Shown: positions 27,251 through 35,134 of the stretch, piece after piece | How the letters are laid out: each line of letters opens with the position of its first letter | Numbering within the stretch: position 1 is the first letter of the stretch | DNA from: Deltaproteobacteria bacterium | GTDB lineage: Bacteria; Myxococcota; Kuafuiibacteriia; Kuafuiibacteriales; Kuafuiibacteriaceae | Length of the DNA: 64,000 nucleotides | Direction: 5' to 3' | Assembly: GCA_016703535.1 (NCBI GenBank) | Contig: JADJBV010000001.1 | Coordinates: 3,400,001-3,464,000 of the forward strand | Made by a program: the position numbers and the translations under genes | The notes under the pieces: generated by a model | The model's input: only the letters and a program-made list of their open reading frames with translations | What the model was told of the DNA's origin: nothing | Database searches by the model: none

Positions 27251-29007
27251 CGCGGCGCTCCAGGCCACGCCGCCACCAGCTCTTGGTAGGCCCGCCGCAA
27301 CCCGGCGACCTCACCGAGGTTGGCGCTGGCCCGGGCGTTGCGCGCGATCCGGGCCCCCCGATCGGCGTCGGGGAGTTGGCCGGCCGCCTTGGCCAAGGCC
27401 TCCCCCAAGGCGACGATCGATCGGGCCGAGGCCTCTTCCGATTCGCAGCTGGCGAGTTGACGCTCCAGCTGCAGCAACACCGGGGGACGCACCGCCGGCG
27501 CCGGTGGGGGAGGCGCTTCGGGCGGGCTGGCGGGCTTCGGGTTGGGGCGTCGCGGCGTTGGGTTGGGCGGCGCTGGCGTGGGCGCCACCCGCACGACCGG
27601 CGCGGCGTCGGCGGTCGGCCCGTCCTCATCGGTCGAGGTCGGGTTCGACTCGGCCACCACCACCACCTCCGGGGCCGGGCGCTCGGGCGACGGCGGCGCG
27701 AGCGACGTCGGGGCCACCCGGCCTTGGCCGCTTGGGTCGCCATAGATCAAGCCGCCCAACACGCCCGCCAACACCACCAGCACCATCAACGCCAACCACG
27801 GCCACTGGCCCGCCACCCGCTGGGTCAAGGTCCGGCTCGGCGCCGCCAACAGCCCAGGGGTGGCTTCGACCGGGACCAGGTGCACCTCGATCGGGGTCCC
27901 CAACTCGGGCGCCGGCCGGGCCGGGGCCGGGCTGAGCTCCACCAAGATCTCGGCCAAGGCGCTGGGGCTGGAGGGGGTGGAGGGCGTCGCGGGTTGGGCC
28001 CGAAGGCTCGGCCCAGCCCGCAAGGTCGGGTGCCACTCTTCGTGGGTCCCTTCCCCAATGCCGGCGCCAAAGAGGGCTTCGACCAGCTGACCCCAGCCGC
28101 TCTCCAGGGCCGCCGCCGAGTGGCCGGCCAAGGTTCGCTCCAGGCCCCGGGCCACCAGCTCGGCCCTCTCGGGGCGTTGGGCCGGAGACTTCTCGAGGCA
28201 CGCGCCGATCCAGCGGGCCAACTCGGGCTCGATCCCGGGCACCACACTTTCGATCGGCGGCACCACGTCCTTCACCACCGCCCGCATCGACGACACCTCA
28301 TCCTTGCGCTCGAAGGGCCGACGCAGGGTCAAGGCCTCGTAGAGCACCAGGCCGAGCGCAAAAAGATCGGTGCGGCCATCCAGCGGCTTGGCCATCACCT
28401 GCTCCGGCGCCATATAAGCCGCTTTGCCGCGGACCATGCCGGTCCGGGTGACGTGGTGTTGGATCGCCGAACGAGCGATGCCGAAGTCGGTCAACTTCAC
28501 GCCGCCTTGCCGGGTGACCAACACGTTGTGGGGGGAGACGTCCCGGTGCACCAGGGCCAAACGTCGCCCGTCGCCGGCCTGGGCCCGGTGGTGGGCGTAG
28601 TCCAAGGCCATCGCGACCTGGGCCCCCAGGTGCGCCACCAGCGGCGGCCGCAGCGCTCGCCCTCGCTCCTTGAGGGCCCGCAAGATCCGGGACAACGGCG
28701 GCCCCGCCACGTACTCCATCACGATGTAGAGGGTGTCGTCGTCGAACCCGAGATCGATGGTGCGCACGATCCCCGAGTGCTCCAAGTTGGACGCCGCCCG
28801 GGCTTCATCGAGGAACAGCCGCACCGCGTCGCGATCGACGCCGTGGCCGTTGATGGTCTTGATCGCCACCGCACGCTGAAAACCTTCGAGCCCCTGCCGG
28901 TGCCCGAGGTGGACCTCCGCCATCCCGCCGGACCCGATCGGGCGCACGAGCACGTAGGGACCCAAACGGCGGCCGTCACCGCTGGGCTGATCCTGCTCGC
29001 CGGTCAC
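27247..29007 (-). CDS. Membrane-anchored Ser/Thr protein kinase
   Basis: The 586-residue product has a Hanks-type kinase domain at about residues 16-290: glycine loop IGSGGMAEVHLG (24-35), Lys50 in AVAIKT, Glu68, the catalytic loop VHRDVSPHN with Asp156 and Asn161, DFG at 174-176, and APEQ at the end of the activation segment. A Pro/Ser-rich linker leads to one transmembrane helix (about 402-422). A Pro-rich extracytoplasmic stretch and a short helical C-terminal domain (about 515-586, with two Cys-containing helices) follow. All catalytic residues are present. The start is GTG at 29007, 36 bases after the upstream ADP-ribosylglycohydrolase gene. The kinase probably senses an envelope signal. 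Confidence 0.92.
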   Translation of the reverse strand: MTGEQDQPSGDGRRLGPYVLVRPIGSGGMAEVHLGHRQGLEGFQRAVAIKTINGHGVDRDAVRLFLDEARAASNLEHSGIVRTIDLGFDDDTLYIVMEYVAGPPLSRILRALKERGRALRPPLVAHLGAQVAMALDYAHHRAQAGDGRRLALVHRDVSPHNVLVTRQGGVKLTDFGIARSAIQHHVTRTGMVRGKAAYMAPEQVMAKPLDGRTDLFALGLVLYEALTLRRPFERKDEVSSMRAVVKDVVPPIESVVPGIEPELARWIGACLEKSPAQRPERAELVARGLERTLAGHSAAALESGWGQLVEALFGAGIGEGTHEEWHPTLRAGPSLRAQPATPSTPSSPSALAEILVELSPAPARPAPELGTPIEVHLVPVEATPGLLAAPSRTLTQRVAGQWPWLALMVLVVLAGVLGGLIYGDPSGQGRVAPTSLAPPSPERPAPEVVVVAESNPTSTDEDGPTADAAPVVRVAPTPAPPNPTPRRPNPKPASPPEAPPPPAPAVRPPVLLQLERQLASCESEEASARSIVALGEALAKAAGQLPDADRGARIARNARASANLGEVAGLRRAYQELVAAWPGAPR

Positions 29008-29043
29008 GCGGGGCGAATTGTACGCCGACCCTCGGGTGGGCGC

Positions 29044-30045
29044 CTACTGATCGAGGATCAGCAGCAGATCCCGCGGGTGATAACGTTCGTGGAAGGCCTC
29101 CCCGTCGGCGGGGGCCAACACCCGTTGGGTCCAGGCCTCTGGGATCTGCGCCGCGCCGTGAAGCGCCCCCACCAAGGCCCCGGTGATGGCGGCGTTGGTG
29201 TCCGAATCTCCGCCACGGTTGGTCACGTCCAGGACCGCCTCCGCGAAGTTCCGGGTGTGGAGCAGCTCCCAAAAGGCCAGGCGGAAGGCGATCCGCACGA
29301 AACCTTGGCTTTTGGTGACCACCAGCTGGGGATCGTCTCGTTCGGCCAAGCTCAGATCGTCGCTGAGATCCACCACCGCCGCCTCGACCCGGGCCGTCGG
29401 CCAGCGGGGATCGGCCGACAACGCCGCGGCCAACAGCGGCAACTCCGCTCGGGCCGCTTGGTGCAGCTGGGGCGCCCGGGCGCTTTCGTCGTTGAGGCCC
29501 AAGGCGATGGCGGCGTTGAGGCTGGCGCAGGCCAAGATGCAGCGGGGATCGGCGTGGGTGATGGCCGAGTCCCACCACGACGCCCGGCGCCGCTCCTCGG
29601 GGCGAGCACAAAAATAAACGCCGATGGGTGCGGTCCGCATCAAGGAGCCGTTGCCGGCGGCCTCTTGTTCCCAGGCGTTCCAGACGAACAAGCCCGCCAA
29701 GGCGGCCGGCGTGCCGCGCCCGATCTGCTGCAGGCAGGCCCGGGTCTGTTGCCCGACGTCGAAGGCGCCGGTCATCCACTCAGTATAACGCGTTCCCACC
29801 GCCGCCACGTCCAGGTGTTCGGCGCCGCGGAGCGTCCGGGCCAGGCACACCGCCATCTGGGTGTCGTCGGTGGTGTGGCCCGCGGGCAGATCAAAGGGAC
29901 CACCCCCCACGAGATCGGTCTGGGGCCCCAGGTTGAGCTGGGGAAAGGGCAGGCGATCGCCGGGCCGGCTGAACTCCTGGGTGGTGCCGACGGCGTCGCC
30001 CACCGCCAGCCCCAACAGCGAACCTTTGGCCCGATCGAGGTTCAC
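29044..30045 (-). CDS. ADP-ribosylglycohydrolase (DraG family)
   Basis: The GTG at 30045 overlaps the stop of the upstream lipoprotein gene (GTGA) and gives 333 residues beginning DRAKGSLLGLAVGDAVG, a textbook family start. Metal-site motifs are present: HTTDDTQMA (Thr59, Asp60, Asp61) and RGGDSDTNAAITGALVGA near residue 285. The family removes ADP-ribose from Arg or other acceptors with two Mg ions. No nif genes are nearby, so the nitrogenase role of DraG is not implied. The longer frame to 30327 is antisense-like sequence and is rejected. It lies just upstream of the kinase. Confidence 0.9.
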   Translation of the reverse strand: MNLDRAKGSLLGLAVGDAVGTTQEFSRPGDRLPFPQLNLGPQTDLVGGGPFDLPAGHTTDDTQMAVCLARTLRGAEHLDVAAVGTRYTEWMTGAFDVGQQTRACLQQIGRGTPAALAGLFVWNAWEQEAAGNGSLMRTAPIGVYFCARPEERRRASWWDSAITHADPRCILACASLNAAIALGLNDESARAPQLHQAARAELPLLAAALSADPRWPTARVEAAVVDLSDDLSLAERDDPQLVVTKSQGFVRIAFRLAFWELLHTRNFAEAVLDVTNRGGDSDTNAAITGALVGALHGAAQIPEAWTQRVLAPADGEAFHERYHPRDLLLILDQ

Positions 30046-30947
30046 GGCGAGTCGATCCGGACGCCGATCGCCTCGATGCTGAAGGCACACCCCAGGTCCG
30101 GGTCCTGGATGTCTCGGCGAATGACCACCTCGGGTTCGGTGGCGCCGACCTGGGTGAAAACTCCGCTGGAGGCGTAGGAAGGTGAAGCGCCGTTGGTCGA
30201 GACCCGTTGGGTTGCGGTGAAGGCGTCCCGGTTGGTGCGGATCCCGAAGGCTGCTGGGCGGGTCTCGAAGAGATCGTCGACGGCCCACAACACGGCCTGG
30301 CCGTTGCCAAAGAAGTTGAGGGCCCACAAGACCCGGATGGTGGGGCCTGGCTGGGGGTAACAGTTGTTGAAGTCGGCCACCACCCGAACGTCGAGCCGAT
30401 AGACGCCGCTGCGATCGGGATCGAAGTTGAGGTCGAAGCCGCCCCGCATGGTCGAAGAGAGGGGCTGGTTGTTTTCGTTGCAGGTCTCGTGGACCAAATC
30501 GTAGATCGCGTTGACTCGATCGTAGGTCCCGCGGATCCGGGCCACCAAACAGCCGCCCAGGGTCATTTCGGTGCTGACCGCGTCGACCTCGCCGGATTCG
30601 CTGATGGTGCCGTCGTAGGTGTACGGAAACCGGGCGACCAACAGGTGGATGCGGCCGTTGACCTCTCTGGCGTAGAGCAGGTCCGGGCTGCCGATGATCC
30701 CGAAGACGCCGGTGAAGGGGTATTGATCGGGCACCCCCGAGTCGTTGACCCCCACCGGCACATCGCTCGGTCCGGCGTCCCGCTCGACGCCCGAGTCGTA
30801 GAAGCCCAGATCGAAGATCCCCGAGTCGACGACCACGCCGGTGTCTCGGATGATCGGGTCCCGGCCCGGGCCTTCGGTGCAGGCGACCAGGCCGCCCGCG
30901 AGGCAGAGGCCGAACCAGCAGAAGCGGAGCCCGCGCATCGTCCCCAT
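30042..30947 (-). CDS. Lipoprotein with acidic spacer
   Basis: ATG at 30947 is preceded by GGGGAG and gives 301 residues with a lipoprotein signal (LCLAGGLVAC, Cys23). An acidic spacer (SGIFDLGFYDSG, DAGPSDVP) leads to a beta-rich C-terminal region from residue about 80, containing four Cys and strands such as GRIHLLVARFPYTYDG and GVYRLDVRVVADFNN. A second ATG at 30938 is possible. No family was recognised. The gene follows the TIGR02757 gene by four bases and overlaps the glycohydrolase gene, so the three form one transcript. Confidence 0.75.
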   Translation of the reverse strand: MGTMRGLRFCWFGLCLAGGLVACTEGPGRDPIIRDTGVVVDSGIFDLGFYDSGVERDAGPSDVPVGVNDSGVPDQYPFTGVFGIIGSPDLLYAREVNGRIHLLVARFPYTYDGTISESGEVDAVSTEMTLGGCLVARIRGTYDRVNAIYDLVHETCNENNQPLSSTMRGGFDLNFDPDRSGVYRLDVRVVADFNNCYPQPGPTIRVLWALNFFGNGQAVLWAVDDLFETRPAAFGIRTNRDAFTATQRVSTNGASPSYASSGVFTQVGATEPEVVIRRDIQDPDLGCAFSIEAIGVRIDSP

Positions 30948-30951
30948 ACTA

Positions 30952-31854
30952 CTACTCCCCGAAGGGCCAGTCGGGCGGCTCGTCTCCGAGGCGACAGACC
31001 GCGCGGATCGGGCAACCTTCACACTTCACCGGATCCCGACGTTTCGGACAACGGCCGCTGATGCCCAGGTGGCAGAGGGCCAGGTCGTAGCGCAGCGGAT
31101 CGGTCGGGGCGAGCCGAGCCAAGGCCCGGGTGATCTCTTGGGCGGTCTCCAGGTTGGGCGAGGCCCGATCGGTCAGACCCAGGTAGCGGCCGATCCGATG
31201 GATGTGGGTGTCCAGGGGGATCACCAGCCGTGAGGGCTCGACGGAGAGGCCCAAGGCCGACCAGGTCCCGAGATCGACGCCGTCCTTCGGGCGGATCATC
31301 CAACGCAGGTAGAGGCACAGGCGCTTGGCGGCCCCACCCTTTTGAGCGTCGGGGATCAAAAATCGAAGGCCGTAGCTGAGCCGGCGCCCCGCGGCCGAAC
31401 TCAAGGCCCCGGCGAAGGCCCCCATCGCGGGGGCGTAGTCGGTGCTGCCCCCTGGGTCCCCGGCGAGGAACGCCGCGCCGAGGCTGCCGTGTTCGGCCCG
31501 CAGGTGGGCGAGGGCCGCCAAAAACCGGGGCAGATCTTGGCCCTTCTGGAAGCGATAGACGAAACCAGCGAGGGTTTGACGCGCCTCGGGATCGGCGATG
31601 GCCTGGCTGGGACGGGGGCCCAGCACCGAAAGGGCCGCCTGGGCCCGGTCCCGGATCGACGCGACCCGGCCGTAGGCCAACATCGCCACCAAAAGGCCCG
31701 CCACCTCCTGATCCCCAGGGTCGGAGTAAGGATGGACCAGCGCCACCGGGTCCGAAGCGGCCAAAGCCGGCCGATCGACGCCCTCCAAAAACCCGTCCAG
31801 GGTCCGGCGCAGGGGGTCGAGGCTCGGCCCCGGCCCCAGGATCAGGCCGTTCAC
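30952..31854 (-). CDS. TIGR02757 (DUF2400) family protein
   Basis: The 300-residue product shows the family core: RLSYGLRFLIPDAQKGGAAKRL, CLYLRWMIRPKDGVDLGTW, LVIPLDTHIHRIGRYLGLT and a Cys-rich end C-x6-K-C-x2-C-x5-C (CPKRRDPVKCEGCPIRAVC). The DTHIHRIGRYLG pattern resembles the catalytic segment of HhH-GPD DNA glycosylases, and the Cys set resembles their [4Fe-4S] loop; activity of this family has not been established, as far as I know. GTG at 31854 is chosen; a GTG at 31899 lies inside a dispersed repeat. It is the first gene of the six-gene minus-strand unit. Confidence 0.85.
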   Translation of the reverse strand: MNGLILGPGPSLDPLRRTLDGFLEGVDRPALAASDPVALVHPYSDPGDQEVAGLLVAMLAYGRVASIRDRAQAALSVLGPRPSQAIADPEARQTLAGFVYRFQKGQDLPRFLAALAHLRAEHGSLGAAFLAGDPGGSTDYAPAMGAFAGALSSAAGRRLSYGLRFLIPDAQKGGAAKRLCLYLRWMIRPKDGVDLGTWSALGLSVEPSRLVIPLDTHIHRIGRYLGLTDRASPNLETAQEITRALARLAPTDPLRYDLALCHLGISGRCPKRRDPVKCEGCPIRAVCRLGDEPPDWPFGE

Positions 31855-31867
31855 GACCTTCCGTACC

Positions 31868-31938
31868 CTTGGGGTCCCCGATGGGCAAAGCCCATCCACC
31901 CCCCTTCGCGAGGGGTCTCGCTGCGCGCCTTTGGCTTG
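31868..31938 (+). repeat. Dispersed repeat, copy A
   Basis: About 70 bases beginning CTTGGGGTCCC and ending GGCTTG recur at 32780-32848 in the same orientation, with about six mismatches and a small indel by eye. Copy A contains a perfect hairpin, GATGGGC-AAA-GCCCATC. It lies between the TIGR02757 gene and the promoter of the response regulator. Confidence 0.85.
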
Positions 31939-31963
31939 CCGGAGCCTCTTTCGAGCAGCAAGG

Positions 31964-31993
31964 TTGTTTGTGCGCGGGATCGCGGGCTACACT
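31964..31993 (+). promoter_or_regulatory. Candidate sigma-70-type promoter of the response regulator gene
   Basis: TTGTTT (31964-31969) and TACACT (31988-31993) are separated by 18 bases, a fair match to -35 and -10 elements in a GC-rich background. Transcription would begin near 32000 and give a leader of about 50 bases, ending in GAGGAG before the ATG at 32051. Confidence 0.4.
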
Positions 31994-32050
31994 CCTTCTC
32001 GGTAGGATACCGTAGGCATCCGGCGGAGTGATCGTCGGGGCGAGGAGTGC

Positions 32051-32755
32051 ATGGGAATCCGCGTACTTGTGGTCGAGGATCAGCCAAAGATCCTGAAAGC
32101 ACAGATCAAGCTACTCGAGACCTTCGAGGAGATCGAGATCGTCGGTGAAGCTTTGTCGGGCGAAAGCGCCCTCGAGAAGATCGAAGAGGTCCACCCCGAG
32201 GTCCTGCTCCTGGATCTGGGGTTGCCGCAGATGAGCGGCATCGACGTGACCCGGCGGGTCAAGGCGACCCACCCCGAGATCGAGATCCTGATCTTCACGA
32301 TCTTCGATGAAGAGGACAAGGTCACCGAGGCGATCATGGCGGGCGCCGCTGGCTACCTGCTGAAGGGCACGCCGGTCGAAAAGATCGTCGAGGGCATCAA
32401 GGACGTAAAGGCCGGCGGTGCGGTGATCCAACCGAACCTGGCCCGAGCGCTCCTCCGAATGGTCAAGCAGCCGATGGACGCCAACAAGGGCGGCTCGGGC
32501 GGACAGTCATCGGGCCACTCGCACGCCGATCTGCCCATGCCGAACCGAGACGTGGCCAGCTTGCTGACCGATCGGGAGCTGGAGATCCTCCAGATCATCG
32601 CCAAGGGCTTGTCGAACAACGAGGCGGCCAAGGTGCTGGGCCTGTCCAAGGCCACCATCCGGACCCACCTCGAGCACATCTACGAGAAGCTGGACGTGAC
32701 CAACCGGGTGGAGGCGGTCACCGAAGGCATTCGTCAGGGCATTATCAACATCTGA
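32051..32755 (+). CDS. NarL/FixJ-type response regulator (orphan)
   Basis: The 234-residue product has a receiver domain (residues 1-120) with the acidic pocket Glu9/Asp10, phospho-acceptor Asp55 in LLLDLGLPQMSG, Thr83 and Lys105 in YLLKGTP. The LuxR-type HTH is at about 168-230 (LTDRELEILQIIAKGLSNNEAAKVLGLSKATIRTHL). Between them is an unusual flexible linker rich in Gly, Ser and His (KGGSGGQSSGHSH). GAGGAG precedes the ATG. No sensor kinase is adjacent, so the partner must be elsewhere. The gene is flanked on both sides by copies of a ~70-bp direct repeat. Confidence 0.93.
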   Translation: MGIRVLVVEDQPKILKAQIKLLETFEEIEIVGEALSGESALEKIEEVHPEVLLLDLGLPQMSGIDVTRRVKATHPEIEILIFTIFDEEDKVTEAIMAGAAGYLLKGTPVEKIVEGIKDVKAGGAVIQPNLARALLRMVKQPMDANKGGSGGQSSGHSHADLPMPNRDVASLLTDRELEILQIIAKGLSNNEAAKVLGLSKATIRTHLEHIYEKLDVTNRVEAVTEGIRQGIINI

Positions 32756-32779
32756 TCGTCGGTTCCATCCCGTGGGAAA

Positions 32780-32848
32780 CTTGGGGTCCCGGATGGGCAA
32801 GGCCCCTCCACCCCTCTCCGCGAGCAGGGGGCTGCGCGCCTTCGGCTT
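32780..32848 (+). repeat. Dispersed repeat, copy B
   Basis: This is the second copy of the element at 31868-31938. It includes the shared blocks CTTGGGGTCCC, GATGGGCAA, TCCACCCC, CGCGAG, GCTGCGCGCCTT and GGCTTG. It ends directly at the ribosome binding site of the lytic transglycosylase gene, so its 3' part is in that gene's leader. Confidence 0.85.
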
Positions 32849-32863
32849 GAGAGGTCAGGTTTG

Positions 32864-35062
32864 GTGCTCCGCAACTACGCCCTCGGATTGATCTTGCTGC
32901 TGGTGCCAGCCCGGGCCTGGGCCCAGGCCGAGCCCGGGCCCGCCGAGGCGCCGGATCCCAAAGAGCTCCTGAAGCCCAAGGTCCGCACCGCGGGCCAAGT
33001 GCCGCCTTTGGACGGAAACGCCAAAGCCTACGCCGAGGCCAAGCGGGCTTTGGGCCGGGGCCAACCGGCGGCGGCGCTCAAGGCCCTCAAGGGATCGAGC
33101 GGTCGGCTCCTCGCGGATCGAGAGGCCCTGCTCCGGGGCGACGCCTTGTTCGCCTTGGGGGACAAGGCCGGGGCCAAGGCCGCCTACGAACAAGCGCTGC
33201 TCGAGTCCCAGCTCCCCTCGGTCTCGATGTCGGCGGCCCGGGGCCTGATCACGGTATTCGGTCAGCTGAAAGATCGAGGATCCCAGCTCGCGTATGTCGA
33301 GGCCTTGTTGCTGGAGCCGGGGGTGCCGAAGCGGGCCCAACTCCTGCTCCAGAAGGCCGAGATCCTGCGGGCCTTGGGCCGGGGCAACGAGGCGGCCGAA
33401 ACCGCTTGGCGGGTGTTGCTCGACTTCCCGACCGCGTCCGTCGCCAAAAGCGCCAACCTGCTGCTGCTCGAGCTGCAAAAGGGCGGGATCAAGATCCCGG
33501 TCACCTCGGAGAAGCTGGAGTTGGCCCGGATCCGCAACCTGATCCAAGCCTCGGCGTACGGCGAGGCGGAGAAGGCGATCGCGGCGCTGGAAAAAAAGAA
33601 CCCCAAGTTGAGCCGAGCCTTGGATCAACGGCGGGCCGAACTCTTTCAGCGGCAACGCCTGCGCAAGGACGAGCAGGCCATGCTGCTCAAGCTTTATCAC
33701 AGTGGCGTGGAGCCCGAAGACGGCCCCGACGTGTTGTTCCGGTTGGGGCAGCTGGCGATGGCCCAAGACGACGACGCCAACGCCATCAAGTGGTTCGATG
33801 AGCTGAAGGCGAAGTACCCGAAAAAGAAGCAGACCCGAGAGGCCCAATACCTGGCCGGTTGGATCCCGTACAACAAGGGCGAGTTCGGCGAGGCGACCCG
33901 GCGGATGTTGGCCTTCGCCAGCGACTTCCCCAAAGCCAAACAGCGCAGCGAGGCCCTGTGGTTCGCGGGTTGGTCCGCGTATTTGGGCCAAGACCGGGGC
34001 GTCGCCAAACACGCCTGGCAACAGCTGATCGAAGAGCACCCCCAAAGTGAGCTGGTGGCCAACGCCCGATATTGGATCGGGCGGATCCATCAACAAGCCG
34101 GCGAGATCGATCTGGCCAAAAGTGAACTCCGGGAGGTGCTGAAGACCCAGCCCCTCTCCTATTACGGTTTTTGGTCGATGGCCCGGCTCGAGGAGTTGGG
34201 CGAGACCACGGTCCTCGACCCGCCGCCGCCCGTGCCCGGACCCGCGACGATGCGACAAGCACTCGAGGTGTTGGGGCCGGATCGACCGATCGGCGTGGAT
34301 CGGGCCATCGCGCTGCACCAGGCCAACTTGACGGCGGAGGCCCAAGCCGAGTTGACCGCGGTCGAGAGTTTTTTGCGCAGCGTCAAGAACTTCGAGGGCC
34401 GCACGGTGGTCGCCGATCTGTTGAGCCAGTTGGGGGCCCACTACCAGGCCTTCCGGATCGGCATCGGGATCACCGCCGACGGCGGAGACCTGCAGAGCGG
34501 TCAACCCCACGCTTGGCGGGCCTGGCGCCACGCGTATCCCCGGGCCTACGCCCCAGCGGTCGAAGAAGCCGGCAAGACCCACCAGATCGACGAAGACCTG
34601 GTGTTGTCGATCATGCGCACCGAAAGTCACTTCCGGCCGTGGGTGAAGAGCGGCGCCGGGGCCCGGGGCCTGATGCAGCTGATGCCCGCCACCGCCAAAC
34701 AGATCGGCGAGCGGGCCCAAAACGGCCGGGCCCACGCGGCCCGTTATCAAGATCCCAACTCCAACGTTTGGTTGGGGAGCTGGTATCTCAAGTCTTTGGT
34801 CGAACGTTATTCGGGCCAGATGCCGGCCGCGGTGGGCGCTTACAACGCCGGGCCGGGCGCGATGGATCGTTGGCTGACCGACTTTGGGGGTATGGAGCTC
34901 GACGAGTTCGTGGAGCGGGTGCCGTACCGGGAGACCCGTCGCTACATCCGTCGGGTGATGGAGACCTACCTGATCTACCAACGCCTCAACGGAAAGCCGC
35001 TGCCCAAGTTGATCACCAAGATCGATCGACTGCCGGTGCCCAGCGGCGCCGTCGAGTTCTGA
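32864..35062 (+). CDS. slt: Soluble lytic murein transglycosylase with TPR-like helices
   Basis: The 732-residue product has a signal peptide (residues 1-22, ending AWAQA). A long helical solenoid of TPR-type repeats spans about 50-440 (AAYEQALLE, EILRALGRGNEAAETAWRVL, ARYWIGRIHQQAG). The C-terminal SLT domain (about 560-715) has catalytic Glu near 587 (SIMRTESHFRP), then SGAGARGLMQLMPATA and VGAYNAGPGAMDRW. The enzyme cleaves peptidoglycan to 1,6-anhydro-MurNAc ends in the periplasm. TTG at 32861 and GTG at 32864 are both possible after GAGAGG; GTG is used here. The solenoid is longer than in many relatives. Confidence 0.92.
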   Translation: MLRNYALGLILLLVPARAWAQAEPGPAEAPDPKELLKPKVRTAGQVPPLDGNAKAYAEAKRALGRGQPAAALKALKGSSGRLLADREALLRGDALFALGDKAGAKAAYEQALLESQLPSVSMSAARGLITVFGQLKDRGSQLAYVEALLLEPGVPKRAQLLLQKAEILRALGRGNEAAETAWRVLLDFPTASVAKSANLLLLELQKGGIKIPVTSEKLELARIRNLIQASAYGEAEKAIAALEKKNPKLSRALDQRRAELFQRQRLRKDEQAMLLKLYHSGVEPEDGPDVLFRLGQLAMAQDDDANAIKWFDELKAKYPKKKQTREAQYLAGWIPYNKGEFGEATRRMLAFASDFPKAKQRSEALWFAGWSAYLGQDRGVAKHAWQQLIEEHPQSELVANARYWIGRIHQQAGEIDLAKSELREVLKTQPLSYYGFWSMARLEELGETTVLDPPPPVPGPATMRQALEVLGPDRPIGVDRAIALHQANLTAEAQAELTAVESFLRSVKNFEGRTVVADLLSQLGAHYQAFRIGIGITADGGDLQSGQPHAWRAWRHAYPRAYAPAVEEAGKTHQIDEDLVLSIMRTESHFRPWVKSGAGARGLMQLMPATAKQIGERAQNGRAHAARYQDPNSNVWLGSWYLKSLVERYSGQMPAAVGAYNAGPGAMDRWLTDFGGMELDEFVERVPYRETRRYIRRVMETYLIYQRLNGKPLPKLITKIDRLPVPSGAVEF

Positions 35063-35134
35063 GCGCGCGCGCTGCGAAACGAGCCACCGCGTTTTGCGCT
35101 GGCCGAGGGCCGAAGCATCGGCTACCCCATTTGA

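Noticed and set aside
27283..30177. A 964-codon plus-strand open frame over the kinase and glycohydrolase genes
   Set aside because: No domain or plausible start; it is a shadow of the minus-strand kinase operon with low-complexity His/Arg/Gly residues.
31855..31899. Longer start (GTG 31899) for the TIGR02757 gene
   Set aside because: The extra residues lie inside the dispersed repeat, whose other copy is non-coding.
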